A stretch of DNA of 64,000 nucleotides from Antrihabitans cavernicola (GTDB lineage: Bacteria > Actinomycetota > Actinomycetes > Mycobacteriales > Mycobacteriaceae), in contig NZ_VLNY01000010.1 of the NCBI RefSeq assembly GCF_008297975.1, positions 62,001-126,000 on the forward strand. Reading direction: 5' to 3'. The notes under the pieces are model-generated. The model did not search any database and was not told the origin of the DNA. It saw only the letters and a program-made list of their open reading frames with translations. Within the stretch, counting starts at the first letter, position 1. Every line of letters starts with the position of its first letter. Made by a program: the position numbers and the translations under genes. This document shows, piece after piece, positions 16,734 to 25,790 of the stretch.

Positions 16734-17027
16734 TCAGAGTTCGGCTTCGAGTCGCACCAGTTTTGCGTCGAGCTCACCGCTGTAACCTGGCCGGATGTCG
16801 GCCTTGAGAACCAGCGAGACCCTGCTTCCGTAACGGCCTATCTCGTCGCACGCGCGCTTGACCACGTCCATGCATTCGTCCCAGTCACCCTCGATCGTGG
16901 TGAACATCGCGTCGGTGCGGTTCGGCAGGCCGGACTCGCGAACCACCCGAACGGCCGCAGCGACCGCCTTCGAAACCGAGTCCGACGAACTGCCACCGGA
17001 CGGCGCTACCGAGAATGCAATCAACAT
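16734..17027 (-). CDS. MTH1187/YkoF-type thiamine-binding protein
   Basis: 97 residues from ATG 17027 (MLIAFSVAPSGG); a GTG three codons upstream is also possible. The family pattern is clear: VRVVRESGLPN, AMFTTIEGDWDECMDVVKRA and VSLVLKADIRPGY, as in the COG0011 ferredoxin-like fold proteins, some of which bind thiamine. No thiamine transport or synthesis genes are adjacent, so the ligand is uncertain. Confidence 0.83.
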   Translation of the reverse strand: MLIAFSVAPSGGSSSDSVSKAVAAAVRVVRESGLPNRTDAMFTTIEGDWDECMDVVKRACDEIGRYGSRVSLVLKADIRPGYSGELDAKLVRLEAEL

Positions 17028-17171
17028 GCATGCCACCGTATCGCCACGCCAGTTTTCGGATTCGCTCCGAGTCGTTCTGCGATCTGTCATAGTGACCGCG
17101 ACTCCGTAGTTCGTCGGCCGAAAAATCGGTCCGCGCCGCTGCTTCGGTCCGGATGAAGATCAGGTAATCGC

Positions 17172-18392
17172 ATGAGGTTTTCGGTTCGCAGATCCGTTGG
17201 CATGACCGCAGTGGGGTTGGCCTTCGCACTCGTCAGCGCGGTGGGCGCAAGCGGCGTCAGTGTCGCCCTACCGACGGTTCCCACGCCGGACCCCGACCCG
17301 TTCTTTTCCGCACCCGCCGACGTGGCTGCGCACGCGCCCGGCGACGTGCTCAAGGTTCGGCAGATGCCGACCAACCTGTACTTCCCGACAAGTGCGGTGT
17401 GGGAGGTGTTGTTTCGAACGACGGACTCCGAAGGCAAACCGATCGCCGCGGACACCACGTTCGTGCTCCCGCCGAACCATCGACCCGACGATCCGCTGGT
17501 GTCGTATCAGCACATCATCAATTCGCTCGGCAACAAATGCAAGATCGCCGACGAGCTGTACGCCACCGACCTGACGACTCAGATTCGCGAGGCGCCCTTG
17601 CTCAACATCGCGCTCGGGCGCGGCTGGGCGGTCGCGTTGCCGGATCACCTCGGACCCCGGATGGCCTATGGCGCAGCGAAACTGGGCGGTCAAATCACTC
17701 TGGACGGAATCCGCGCGGTCAAGCGGATTCCGGAATTCGGAGTTGCGAAGAGCAAGGTCGGTCTCGGGGGATACTCGGGCGGCGGAATGGCGACCGCATG
17801 GGCCGCCGCACTTGCCCCGACCTACGCACCGGAACTGAACATCGTCGGATCCGCCGAGGGCGGGGTTCCGATGAACCTTGCCAAGATGGCGCTGACACTG
17901 GGACCCAATCCGCATCCGGCGTTCGGACTGGCCGCAGCCGCAGCCCTAGGGCTCGAACGTGAGTATCCCGACCGCATTCACGTCACCGACCAACTCAATT
18001 CCACCGGGCGATGGCTCGAGCAATGGATGATGAACGGCTGCACCAACGAGCTGATGTTCTGGGGATTCGAGCACAGCGCAGCACAATTGACCGACAACAA
18101 GAACTTCATGGACGACCCCGAGGGTTGGAAGGTGCTCGACGAGAACAGCCTCGAGTTGTACCGGGGCGTCCCGAAGTCGCCGATCTTCGAATGGCACAGC
18201 CCCACCGATGTGTTGATACCGGTCGATTCGATCGATGCGACCGTCAAGCGTTACTGCGCGGCAGGAACGCCGGTCGTGTCTGTGCTGACTCCGAGCCCGG
18301 ATCACCTTTCTGCCGCAGTACTCGGCTTCCCCGAAGCGTTGGACTGGATGGCTGACAGGTTCGCAGGCAAGGCCGCGCCCAGCACTTGTTGA
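17172..18392 (+). CDS. Secreted lipase (secretory lipase family)
   Basis: 406 residues with a Sec signal (about 1-33). The alpha/beta-hydrolase nucleophile is Ser202 in GGYSGGGMATAW. The C-terminal half carries the likely acid (HSPTDVLIPVDS) and histidine (SPDHLSAA). This is the actinobacterial and fungal secretory lipase family (LIP), similar to the many lipases of Rhodococcus and Mycobacterium, and would release fatty acids from triacylglycerols or esters outside the cell. It could supply substrates to the lipoxygenase cluster 3 kb upstream, which is speculation. Monocistronic. Confidence 0.87.
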   Translation: MRFSVRRSVGMTAVGLAFALVSAVGASGVSVALPTVPTPDPDPFFSAPADVAAHAPGDVLKVRQMPTNLYFPTSAVWEVLFRTTDSEGKPIAADTTFVLPPNHRPDDPLVSYQHIINSLGNKCKIADELYATDLTTQIREAPLLNIALGRGWAVALPDHLGPRMAYGAAKLGGQITLDGIRAVKRIPEFGVAKSKVGLGGYSGGGMATAWAAALAPTYAPELNIVGSAEGGVPMNLAKMALTLGPNPHPAFGLAAAAALGLEREYPDRIHVTDQLNSTGRWLEQWMMNGCTNELMFWGFEHSAAQLTDNKNFMDDPEGWKVLDENSLELYRGVPKSPIFEWHSPTDVLIPVDSIDATVKRYCAAGTPVVSVLTPSPDHLSAAVLGFPEALDWMADRFAGKAAPSTC

Positions 18393-18512
18393 TCGGGCGT
18401 CGAGGGAACTGGTGAACCTGGCCTTGGCAGGACCAGTCTCGAGCAGGTCTGGTTGCGGTATGCCGACCCGCGCATAGTCGATCCCGAAGAGATTATTCGG
18501 GAAGGACCGCGC

Positions 18513-19925
18513 ATGCCGCAGATGGAATCGACCCCGCCAGTGCGTCCCGGTCTGACGTTGAGCGTCGTCTGCATCGGTTTCGCGATGGTGATCGTGGATA
18601 CGACGATCGTCAACGTCGCACTACCGGCGATCGAGAACGATCTCGGCTCGAGCCTGGCCATGCTGCAGTGGGTGGTGGACGGCTACGTCCTGGTGCTCGC
18701 GAGCTTGCTGCTGTCGGGTGGAGCCTTGGTCGACCGACTCGGCAGCGCCAGGATGTTTCGCTGCGGCGTCGCCTTGTTCACCATCGCCTCGGCACTGTGC
18801 GGGCTGGCACCGAGCGGAGTCGTCTTGGTTGCGACCCGCTTGCTACAGGGCGTGGCCGCCGCGCTGCTCATGCCCGCCGCCATGGCGTTGATAGCCGAGG
18901 CCTACCCCGAACCGAAAGCGAAGGCGAAAGCAGTCGCCTTGTTCACCACCGTCGCAGGCAGCCCGCAGGCATTCGGCCCGGTCCTGGGTGGTGCGCTCGT
19001 ATCGACGATCGGATGGCGCAGCATCTTCTTCCTCAACGTTCCGATCGGCGCGGTAACCATGGTGCTGGCGCTGCGACCTGGAATCCCAAGCAGCACAACG
19101 AACCACGGCCACCGCGCGGACCTTCCCGGCCAGATCTTGACCGTCGTCGTCATGGTCGCCGCGACGGGTGCGCTGATCGAGGCCGGCGCCCAGGGCTGGT
19201 CGGCACCGTTTCCGCTCGCCGCGTTTGCTGTCGCGATCGTCTCGGGCATCGGGTTGTGCATCCGCGAACGTGGGGCCCCCGCACCGATGCTGCCCGCGCG
19301 GCTGCTCACCGCGCCGGGACTGTCGGCATTCGTTGCGATCGGGCTCCTGCTGTTCGCGGCCTATTACGGGCTCGTGTTCACTCTCAGCCTCTACCTCCAG
19401 CAGGTCGAACACCTCGGGCCTTTCTCCGCTGGCCTGCGGTTCCTGCCGTCCGCGCTTCCGATATTCGTGCTACCCGTTTTCGTCGGGCGCCTGACCGCAC
19501 GATGGGGAGCGAGGACGATCGCGTGTGGTGGGCTACTGGCTGCCGCAGGCGGTGCAGCCGCACTTCTTGCTGTGCACCAGCACGCCGGGCCGCTCACGCT
19601 GTCGATCGCACTTGCTCTGCTCGGTTGCGGCGTCGGCCTGACCGTGGGACCGCAGATTTCGCTCGTCATCGGTGCCGCGCCGACCGATCAAACGGGTATC
19701 GCGAGTGGGCTGCTCAACGCAGGCAGACAGGCGGGCAGTGTGCTCGGTGTCGCCGTACTGGGCTCGTTGGCGGGCAGCGGTGACCGTGTCACGGGCATCC
19801 ACACCGCCGCGGTTGCAGCCGTCGCACTGCTACTGGTCGCTGCCGTTGCGGCCGCACCCCGTCGGGCTACGTCGAGGCCAACTCTCACGACGCATCCGGA
19901 TCTGTCGCGGGCGCGGCAATCGTGA
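18513..19925 (+). CDS. MFS drug exporter, EmrB/QacA (DHA2, 14-TM) family
   Basis: 470 residues. The DHA2 motifs are VIVDTTIVNVALPAIENDL (end of TM1) and GALVDRLGSARMFR (motif A), followed by PAAMALIAEAYP. About 14 hydrophobic segments are visible. Proton-driven export of lipophilic drugs or cations is the expected role. The start at ATG 18513 follows GAAGGA. It converges with, and overlaps by 41 bp, the XRE regulator gene. Confidence 0.88.
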   Translation: MPQMESTPPVRPGLTLSVVCIGFAMVIVDTTIVNVALPAIENDLGSSLAMLQWVVDGYVLVLASLLLSGGALVDRLGSARMFRCGVALFTIASALCGLAPSGVVLVATRLLQGVAAALLMPAAMALIAEAYPEPKAKAKAVALFTTVAGSPQAFGPVLGGALVSTIGWRSIFFLNVPIGAVTMVLALRPGIPSSTTNHGHRADLPGQILTVVVMVAATGALIEAGAQGWSAPFPLAAFAVAIVSGIGLCIRERGAPAPMLPARLLTAPGLSAFVAIGLLLFAAYYGLVFTLSLYLQQVEHLGPFSAGLRFLPSALPIFVLPVFVGRLTARWGARTIACGGLLAAAGGAAALLAVHQHAGPLTLSIALALLGCGVGLTVGPQISLVIGAAPTDQTGIASGLLNAGRQAGSVLGVAVLGSLAGSGDRVTGIHTAAVAAVALLLVAAVAAAPRRATSRPTLTTHPDLSRARQS

Positions 19926-20769
19926 CGGGTTCCGAGTTGCTGCGCTCAGCAAGCTTGTGCAACTTGTCCGCTGTCTCTGTCGACTTTGCCGCGGACCACG
20001 TCACGATCGTCAGCCGTGGATCCGCCGGTAGAGGGAGTGCCGTGTAGTACATGTCGAGTACGCCGACGTCTGGATGATCGAGCAGTCGCCGACCGTGCGA
20101 GCGAGACCGAATCTCGTAGCGATCCCACAGCTTTCGGAACTCGGGGGACTGGTCCAGCAACTCTTCGATCAGTGCGAACAGCGCTCGGTAGCGGGGGTGC
20201 CGAACAGTGTCGTAGCGCAGCCACGCAACCTGCTCGCGCACAACGCGCTCCCAATCCCCGTACATCGCGCGGGTGGGAGCGTCCATGAACAGTTGACGGG
20301 CGACGTTGCGCTGCGTCGGAGAGCGACCCGCGATGCAGAACGCTTCGCCGCCGACGGCGTTCCATGCGATCACATCTGTCGCCGGGGTCAAGACGAATGC
20401 GGGCACCATTTCACTCAACGATGCAACCAGTTGCCCAACCTCGTTCGGGACCTTCCACGGAGGCTCGTCCGTCGGATCGTCGAGCTGGTCCAGACCGATC
20501 AGATAGTCGCGCTCGCTCCGACCCAGGTCCAACGCATCCGCAATCGCCCCGACGACCGCCGGCGACGGGTTCGACGCCCGGCCCTGCTCGAGCTTCGTGT
20601 AGTACTCGACGCTCAACCCGACCAACTCGGCGAATTCGTGACGGCGGAGTCCAGGCACACGCCGACCGTCAGCTGAATACCCGAAAGACTCGGGGTCCAG
20701 CGATGCGCGCCGCGCACGAAGGAACTCTGGAAAAGCTCGAGCCAATATCGGTTCCACGCCAACTCCCAT
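19885..20769 (-). CDS. XRE family regulator with MmyB-like ligand-binding domain
   Basis: 294 residues. N-terminal helix-turn-helix: GLRRHEFAELVGLSVEYYTKLEQGR (about 40-64). The C-terminal MmyB domain (VPAFVLTPATDVIAWNAVGGEAF, AWLRYDTVRHP) is thought to bind fatty-acid-like ligands. Such regulators are common in actinomycetes and often control a neighbouring short-chain dehydrogenase or hydrolase; here the patatin gene lies just upstream on the same strand (24-bp gap). Confidence 0.9.
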   Translation of the reverse strand: MGVGVEPILARAFPEFLRARRASLDPESFGYSADGRRVPGLRRHEFAELVGLSVEYYTKLEQGRASNPSPAVVGAIADALDLGRSERDYLIGLDQLDDPTDEPPWKVPNEVGQLVASLSEMVPAFVLTPATDVIAWNAVGGEAFCIAGRSPTQRNVARQLFMDAPTRAMYGDWERVVREQVAWLRYDTVRHPRYRALFALIEELLDQSPEFRKLWDRYEIRSRSHGRRLLDHPDVGVLDMYYTALPLPADPRLTIVTWSAAKSTETADKLHKLAERSNSEPVTIAAPATDPDAS

Positions 20770-20793
20770 GAGTATGGAGCCCCACAGGACAGC

Positions 20794-21669
20794 CTATTGT
20801 TCCCGCGACCAGGTTTGGATGGTCGAGTTGCCGGCACGTCCCAGCCACTCCCGGATCGGCCCGACTGCTTTGTCCGCCTGGCGTGTTCCGTGAGCGAAGG
20901 CAAGCGACCATGCTGCAGACGCAGCCAGCGCGGGGTCGAGCGCCATTCGCGATTCCGAATCGGGCCCGACGAGCAATGTCGTGTTCGCGGTCAGGACGGC
21001 GGATTCGTCTGGAGACGGTATTTCGGGAAAAACGCCATGAAACGGTCGAAGTATGAGAACTCGCTGAGCTGGTCCTGCCAGATCCGCGTTGATATCGGAG
21101 AAGAGGCCGCCGTCGATGTGACGCGCTCGTCCGATCTGGACTGGCGGAAAGGCGCCGGGGAACGCGTGGCTGGCCGCGACAGCCGTCGAGAGAGTCGTGC
21201 CGGATTCAGACGTCCACACGTGACGTTCGCCGGTGTCCGCCGCGAGGGAAACGATCCGCAGGTCGGTGCGAGGCCAGCTGGATGTGCCTATCAGAGTGTG
21301 GATTCGGCGGATTTGACTGTCGTCGGCTGTCGGGAGGGTCGATGTGATGTCGGCGATTCTGGCGCTCTTGTCGCGTCGGGAGGCGTCGGAATCTCCCAGA
21401 ATGTCGAACAGCGCTCGCTGAATCTCGGCGTCGGGTACCGGTGGCGGCGCGCCCTCTCGGATCGCGGGCGCGTCGCCGAGTGTCGACAAGTCCCAGACTC
21501 CGGTGGCAAGAATTGCGGCGGCTATGGCACCCGCCGATGTGCCGACCGATCTCTCGGCTCGGGTCAGGTCGATACCGTTGGCGGCCAGGCCGTTCGCGAG
21601 TCCGAGCATCCACGCCGTCCCGCCGACGCCACCACCACCGAGGAGCAAAGCGGTTTGCGGCGCGCTCAT
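20794..21669 (-). CDS. Patatin-like phospholipase
   Basis: 291 residues. The glycine-rich oxyanion loop LLLGGGGVGG is at about 9-17, the nucleophile Ser45 is in GTSAG, and the catalytic Asp is in HIDGGLFSD (about 180-188). This Ser-Asp dyad defines patatin phospholipases/acyl hydrolases. No signal peptide or membrane segment, so it is cytoplasmic. It lies upstream of the MmyB regulator, which may respond to its lipid product. Confidence 0.9.
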   Translation of the reverse strand: MSAPQTALLLGGGGVGGTAWMLGLANGLAANGIDLTRAERSVGTSAGAIAAAILATGVWDLSTLGDAPAIREGAPPPVPDAEIQRALFDILGDSDASRRDKSARIADITSTLPTADDSQIRRIHTLIGTSSWPRTDLRIVSLAADTGERHVWTSESGTTLSTAVAASHAFPGAFPPVQIGRARHIDGGLFSDINADLAGPAQRVLILRPFHGVFPEIPSPDESAVLTANTTLLVGPDSESRMALDPALAASAAWSLAFAHGTRQADKAVGPIREWLGRAGNSTIQTWSREQ

Positions 21670-21720
21670 TCCAGCGATTTCTTGGCGGCGGATTGCATAC
21701 TTTTGCTCATGTCCGAAACG

Positions 21721-22659
21721 CTACGACCTCGAGCTAACTCGAGGTAAAGCGCGCTTATCCAAGGCGGTCAGACCGAGCTCTCTGGCAAGCTCTTCCAGAA
21801 ACTCGACCTGCCGCTCCGGAACGGCAGGAATGAGATGGAGAGCGATGTGCATCTCGTCGGCGCCGACCGCCGCGGCGCAGTCGATGTTGCTCAGCACGGC
21901 ATCGGTGAAAGCCCGGCGTGATGGCTGACGGTCGCGATGGTCCGGAAGCGTGTTCACGATGACTGTGCCGATCCCGCCGGCCTCTCGGTACCAGCGGATG
22001 TGAGTGCGGGCGTCGTCCCAATCGACTGCGGTGGTGACGAAGCCGTCAGCGATCCGCGCTGCCCGTTCGACGGTGTGGCGAGTGATCGCGCCGATGAAGA
22101 GGGGTATCGTGCGTCCGCAGGGCTTCGGGCCGACCATGGACAGCGGGATCTGGTATCGCTCACCATGGAACTCGACAGGGTCGGGACCCCAACAGGCCCT
22201 CATCGCGGCGATGTGCTCGACAAATCCGCTGCCGCGCCGACTAGCAGGCACGCCTGCCGCGATGAACTCCTCTGGGATGTAGAACGGTGGCAGCCGCGTT
22301 CCGCCGCCTTGGCCGATGCCGACATCCAACCGACCGCCGGACAGCCGGTCCAGGGTGGCCAGCCTGCGGGCGAGGACGACGGGTGGCTGGAAGATCGAGT
22401 TCACGATGTCGGTCGTCACGCGGATCCGGCTCGTGTGCGCAGCCGCCCACGTCAGCATCTCCAGCGACTCCCAGGCGTACGCCTCGGGCAGGCCCGCGTC
22501 GTTGCTCCAGTGCGGACCGGTCGGGATGAGCATCCGATCGCTGGCGGATACGGCGTGGAAGCCGAGTCGTTCTACCGCTTGCGCGACAGTGACGACGGCA
22601 TCAGGGCCTGCGTAGGGGTCGATATAGGGAAGGCTGACGCCGATGCGTGGCAGGTTCAT
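21721..22659 (-). CDS. LLM class F420-dependent oxidoreductase
   Basis: 312 residues from ATG 22659 (MNLPRIGVSLPYID); the open frame upstream overlaps the divergent promoter and is ignored. Luciferase-like TIM barrel features are FHAVSASDRMLIP, LDRLSGGRLDVGIGQGGG (about 113-130) and RIADGFVTTAVDWDD. Members use F420 or FMN; the F420 genes at 14825-15830 make F420 plausible. Substrate unknown. Divergent from the DGPF/sigma operon. Confidence 0.87.
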   Translation of the reverse strand: MNLPRIGVSLPYIDPYAGPDAVVTVAQAVERLGFHAVSASDRMLIPTGPHWSNDAGLPEAYAWESLEMLTWAAAHTSRIRVTTDIVNSIFQPPVVLARRLATLDRLSGGRLDVGIGQGGGTRLPPFYIPEEFIAAGVPASRRGSGFVEHIAAMRACWGPDPVEFHGERYQIPLSMVGPKPCGRTIPLFIGAITRHTVERAARIADGFVTTAVDWDDARTHIRWYREAGGIGTVIVNTLPDHRDRQPSRRAFTDAVLSNIDCAAAVGADEMHIALHLIPAVPERQVEFLEELARELGLTALDKRALPRVSSRS

Positions 22660-22828
22660 TCGTACACTCCAGTGATCGCAGTCGTTCAGAACGTCCAGGT
22701 GGCGCGCTCTTCGTAGGGATAGTCGGAGTGGGCGACAGATTTTTGCGTCGCGTCGCAAGAATGCGCTCTCGACTCCGACTTGTTGGGTGAAGGCGCCGAA
22801 GGAGTGCCCGACAATCGAAGGAGACGAC

Positions 22829-23197
22829 GTGAAGTTCTTGTTGATCATGCACAACAACCCGCAGATCTGGGATGCGCTGACGGAGGACGAGCGCGACGCC
22901 GTGATGGGCGGTCACGGCGCGTTCATGGAGACCGTCACGAAGTCGGGGGAGTTGATCAGCACCGCTGCGTTGGCGGACCCGTCGCAGAGCGCGGTGGTCA
23001 GGGTCAGAGACGGTATCCGGGCAGTGACCGACGGGCCCTACCTCGAGGCCAAGGAATTCCTCGGTGGCTATTACTTGGTGGAGTGCGACAGCCAAGACCG
23101 AGCCCTCGACCTGGCGGCGCTGATCCCCGACGCGGGCATCGACGGCCTCGGCATCGAGGTACGGCCGGTGGTCTTCGCGGGTACAGCCGACGACTGA
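22829..23197 (+). CDS. YCII/DGPF domain protein (1)
   Basis: 122 residues from GTG 22829, preceded by GAAGGAG. The signature TDGPYLEAKEFLGGYYLVE is the DGPF motif of the YCII family, small ferredoxin-fold proteins. First gene of a three-gene unit with a second DGPF protein and an ECF42-type sigma factor. In ECF42 operons the DGPF proteins are conserved partners of unknown biochemical role. Confidence 0.87.
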   Translation: MKFLLIMHNNPQIWDALTEDERDAVMGGHGAFMETVTKSGELISTAALADPSQSAVVRVRDGIRAVTDGPYLEAKEFLGGYYLVECDSQDRALDLAALIPDAGIDGLGIEVRPVVFAGTADD

Positions 23198-23204
23198 GAA
23201 CACG

Positions 23205-23543
23205 ATGAAGTTCCTGCTGAATATTTACCAGAGTGCGGCGCCTTTCCCGGGGCAAGAATTCGATCACGATCGGTTTCTGGCCGAAGCCGCACAGGCGGGA
23301 GAACTGATCAGCGGCAACGCATTCGCCGATCCGTCCATCAGTGCGGTGGTACGGGTTCGCGATGGCGTGGTGTCGGTGACCGAAGGTCCGTATCTTCCGA
23401 ACTCGGATCATGTCGTCGGCCACTACGTGATCGACTGCGACAGTCGGGAGCGCGCCGCCGAACTGGCCACCTTGCTATCGGGCCGTGCGATCGGCGTCGT
23501 CGAGGTGCGACCGCTGATGGATTCGGCTGGGATGGAAATGTGA
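23205..23543 (+). CDS. YCII/DGPF domain protein (2)
   Basis: 112 residues, paralogous to the preceding protein: SISAVVRVRDGVVSVTEGPY and VGHYVIDCDSRERAAELA match its counterpart. The D-G-P-F core is changed to EGPY. It begins 7 bases after the first DGPF gene and overlaps the sigma factor start by GTGA (23540-23543), so all three are translated together. Confidence 0.85.
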   Translation: MKFLLNIYQSAAPFPGQEFDHDRFLAEAAQAGELISGNAFADPSISAVVRVRDGVVSVTEGPYLPNSDHVVGHYVIDCDSRERAAELATLLSGRAIGVVEVRPLMDSAGMEM

Positions 23544-24787
23544 ATACGCCCGAGCGGCTCGAGGATCTGTTGCGCGAACTCGCCCCGCAGATCCTCGGTT
23601 CGCTACTGCGCCGCTACGGCGGGTTCGAGGAGTGCGAAGACGCGGTCCAGGAGGCGTTGCTGGCCGCAGCGATGCAATGGCCTGCCGAAGGCATCCCGGA
23701 CAACCCGCGGTCGTGGCTGGTCACCGTCGCCGGCCGCCGGTTGGTCGATCAGATTCGCAGCGAACAGGCACGTAGACGGCGAGAGGTCACCACGGCGGCG
23801 CTGGAACCGTCGGACGTCACCGACCTCGGAGACCAGGACGACACGCTCGCGCTGCTGTTCCTGTGCTGCCATCCGGCGATCACGCCCGGCGCTCAGGTGG
23901 CACTCACACTCCGTGCGGTCGGCGGGCTGACCACTGCCGAGGTGGCGCAGGCATTCTTGGTGCCGGAAGCAACCATGGCGCCACGGATCAGCCGTGCCAA
24001 GCAGCGCATAAGGGCTGCTGGAGCGTCGTTTGCTATGCCGAGCGACCAGGAGTGGGCCGAACGACTGGACACTGTCCTGCACGTTCTCTACCTGATCTTC
24101 AACGAGGGGTATACCGCCAGCTCCGGACCCGATTTGCACCGCGGCGAGCTCACCGCCGAGGCGATTCGACTCACCCGAATGCTGCACAGATCGCTGCCGG
24201 ATGACGGTGAAGTCGCAGGGCTGCTGGCGCTGATGCTGCTGACCGACGCCCGCCGATCGGCCCGCATCAGATCGGACGGCGCGCTCGTGCCGCTGGCCGA
24301 GCAGGACCGAAACCTGTGGGACCGCAACATGATCGACGAGGGCAGCACGTTGGTCACCAAGGCCATGTCGGTTTCTCCGCTAGGCCAGTACCAGCTTCAG
24401 GCAGCGACCGCTGCATTGCACGTTCAGGCGCCACGAGCCGACGACACCGACTGGGAACAGATCCGGATTCTCTACGAAATCCTTCGCCGAATCGCACCGA
24501 ACCCGATGGTGACGCTGAATTACAGTGTCGCAGTGGCGATGAGCCGCAACCCTCAGGCTGGACTCGACCAACTGGAAGAACTCGACAGCGACCCGCGCAT
24601 GGCACGCCACCATCGCCTGTACGCCGTCCGCGCCCACTTACAGGAACTCGCCGGCGACAGCGCTGCCGCGCACGCGAACTACCTGCTGGCGGCTCAGCGG
24701 ACCACCAGCATTCCCGAGCAGCGGTACCTGCGGGAAAGAGCAGCCAAACTCGCCCATGGCGAACCGGACCTTAAACCGTCACAGTGA
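23540..24787 (+). CDS. ECF42-type RNA polymerase sigma factor
   Basis: 415 residues, much longer than a normal ECF sigma. The first 170 residues hold sigma regions 2 and 4 (YGGFEECEDAVQEALLAA, GGLTTAEVAQAFLVPEATMAPRISRAKQ). The remaining 240 residues form the alpha-helical, TPR-like DUF6596 extension with ILYEILRRIAPNPMVTLNYSVAVA and LYAVRAHLQELAGDSAAA. No anti-sigma gene is present; in ECF42 proteins the C-terminal extension is needed for activity. Partner DGPF genes lie upstream. Confidence 0.9.
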   Translation: MNTPERLEDLLRELAPQILGSLLRRYGGFEECEDAVQEALLAAAMQWPAEGIPDNPRSWLVTVAGRRLVDQIRSEQARRRREVTTAALEPSDVTDLGDQDDTLALLFLCCHPAITPGAQVALTLRAVGGLTTAEVAQAFLVPEATMAPRISRAKQRIRAAGASFAMPSDQEWAERLDTVLHVLYLIFNEGYTASSGPDLHRGELTAEAIRLTRMLHRSLPDDGEVAGLLALMLLTDARRSARIRSDGALVPLAEQDRNLWDRNMIDEGSTLVTKAMSVSPLGQYQLQAATAALHVQAPRADDTDWEQIRILYEILRRIAPNPMVTLNYSVAVAMSRNPQAGLDQLEELDSDPRMARHHRLYAVRAHLQELAGDSAAAHANYLLAAQRTTSIPEQRYLRERAAKLAHGEPDLKPSQ

Positions 24788-24894
24788 CGTTTTGAAGTGG
24801 AGTGACTGGACCGGGGAAGCAGCCGCAGCAGGGGCGAAATCTACTGCAGTGGTTGATCATTGGAGAGTTTGAGCAATCGCGAGTTGGGTTGAGA

Positions 24895-24966
24895 ACATTT
24901 CGCGCGTCGAGTTTGCATCCGCGCAGCAAGCTTCGCGCGCAGATGCAAAGTGGTTGCGCCAAATGT
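24895..24966. repeat. Compound 72-bp dyad just outside the transposon left end
   Basis: A strikingly symmetric structure: ACATTT-c-GCGC, six bases, TTTGCATC-c-GCGC, 12-base loop, then GCGC-a-GATGCAAA, six bases, GCGC-c-AAATGT. All four arm pairs are perfect. It ends 10 bp before the transposon tip at 24977. It may be a terminator-like structure of the ECF42 gene (107 bp upstream), a recombination site, or the target used by the transposon. The rest of 24788-24976 shows no gene. Confidence 0.65.
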
Positions 24967-24976
24967 GAGCGACGAC

Positions 24977-25077
24977 TGTCCTGTCTCATCGAACCTGACA
25001 TAGGCCAAGGCTTGGACCTGCGGTGCGTCAACTGCCGTGAGACGCGTCCTACGCCAACGTCTCATTCATCGTGGCAC
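24977..25077 (+). repeat. Transposon left end with 19-bp transposase-site repeats
   Basis: The tip TGTCCTGTCTC is at 24977-24987. Repeats: 24983-25001 (GTCTCATCGAACCTGACAT) and 25059-25077 (GTCTCATTCATCGTGGCAC) in left-end orientation. A third, 25025-25043 (GCGTCAACTGCCGTGAGAC), is in the opposite orientation and closely matches the right-end copy at 45178. Confidence 0.65.
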
Positions 25078-25094
25078 AAATCATCGAATGAATA

Positions 25095-25790
25095 CTGTCG
25101 TGCAAGGTCGTCGTCATCACCGGAGCCAGCAGCGGCGTCGGCGCCGAAACGGCACGTCACCTGTCCGCGGCCGGAGCAAAGGTGGTTCTCGGTGCGCAGA
25201 TCGGTCTTCCCGATGGTGCGGTCGTACAGACCGACGTGACCGACCGCCAGCAGGTGACCGCGCTGGTCCAAAATGCCGTGAATCTCCACGGCCGGATCGA
25301 CGTCATGATCAACAACGCCGGCCTCATGCCGCTTTCGCCGCACGAGATGGAGCGGTTCGACGAACGGGAACAGGCGATCGACGTCAACATCAAGGGTGTG
25401 CTCTGGGGCAGCGCCGCCGCGCTACCGCACTTCAAGCAGCAGCGGTCCGGGCAGTTCGTCAACGTTTCCTCGGTCGCCGGCCACGCCGTCAATCCCGGCG
25501 GCGCGATCTACTCCGCGACCAAGTACTCGATGCGGGTGATCTCCGAAGTGCTCCGTCAAGAGGTCAAGCCCTACAACATTCGGACCACCGTCATCTCACC
25601 CGGCGCTGTCGACACCGAAGTTCCAGGCTCTGTCAAAGCCGACGGTGTCGCCGCATCTGTCGCGGATTTCTACCGGGACACCGCAATCCCCGCCAACAGC
25701 TTCGCCCGCTGCGTCGCCTTCGCGATTGGCCAGCCTGAGAACGTCGACATCAATGAAATACTCTTCCGCCCCACCAACCAGCAACGCTGA
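25095..25790 (+). pseudogene. Short-chain dehydrogenase, 5'-truncated
   Basis: A clear classical [16 protein letters not shown] at the N-terminus, [13 protein letters not shown] and the catalytic YSATK. But an in-frame TGA (25089-25091) lies five codons before the NAD-binding motif and no ATG, GTG or TTG intervenes, so the natural start is gone. In addition, about a dozen residues seem missing between KVVLGAQ and IGLPDGAV, where relatives have an R-R-x-R-L-x-x-L segment. The break lies 18 bp inside the last left-end repeat, so the gene was probably cut when the transposon end and cargo were joined. Translation from GTG 25182 would lack the cofactor motif. Confidence 0.72.
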
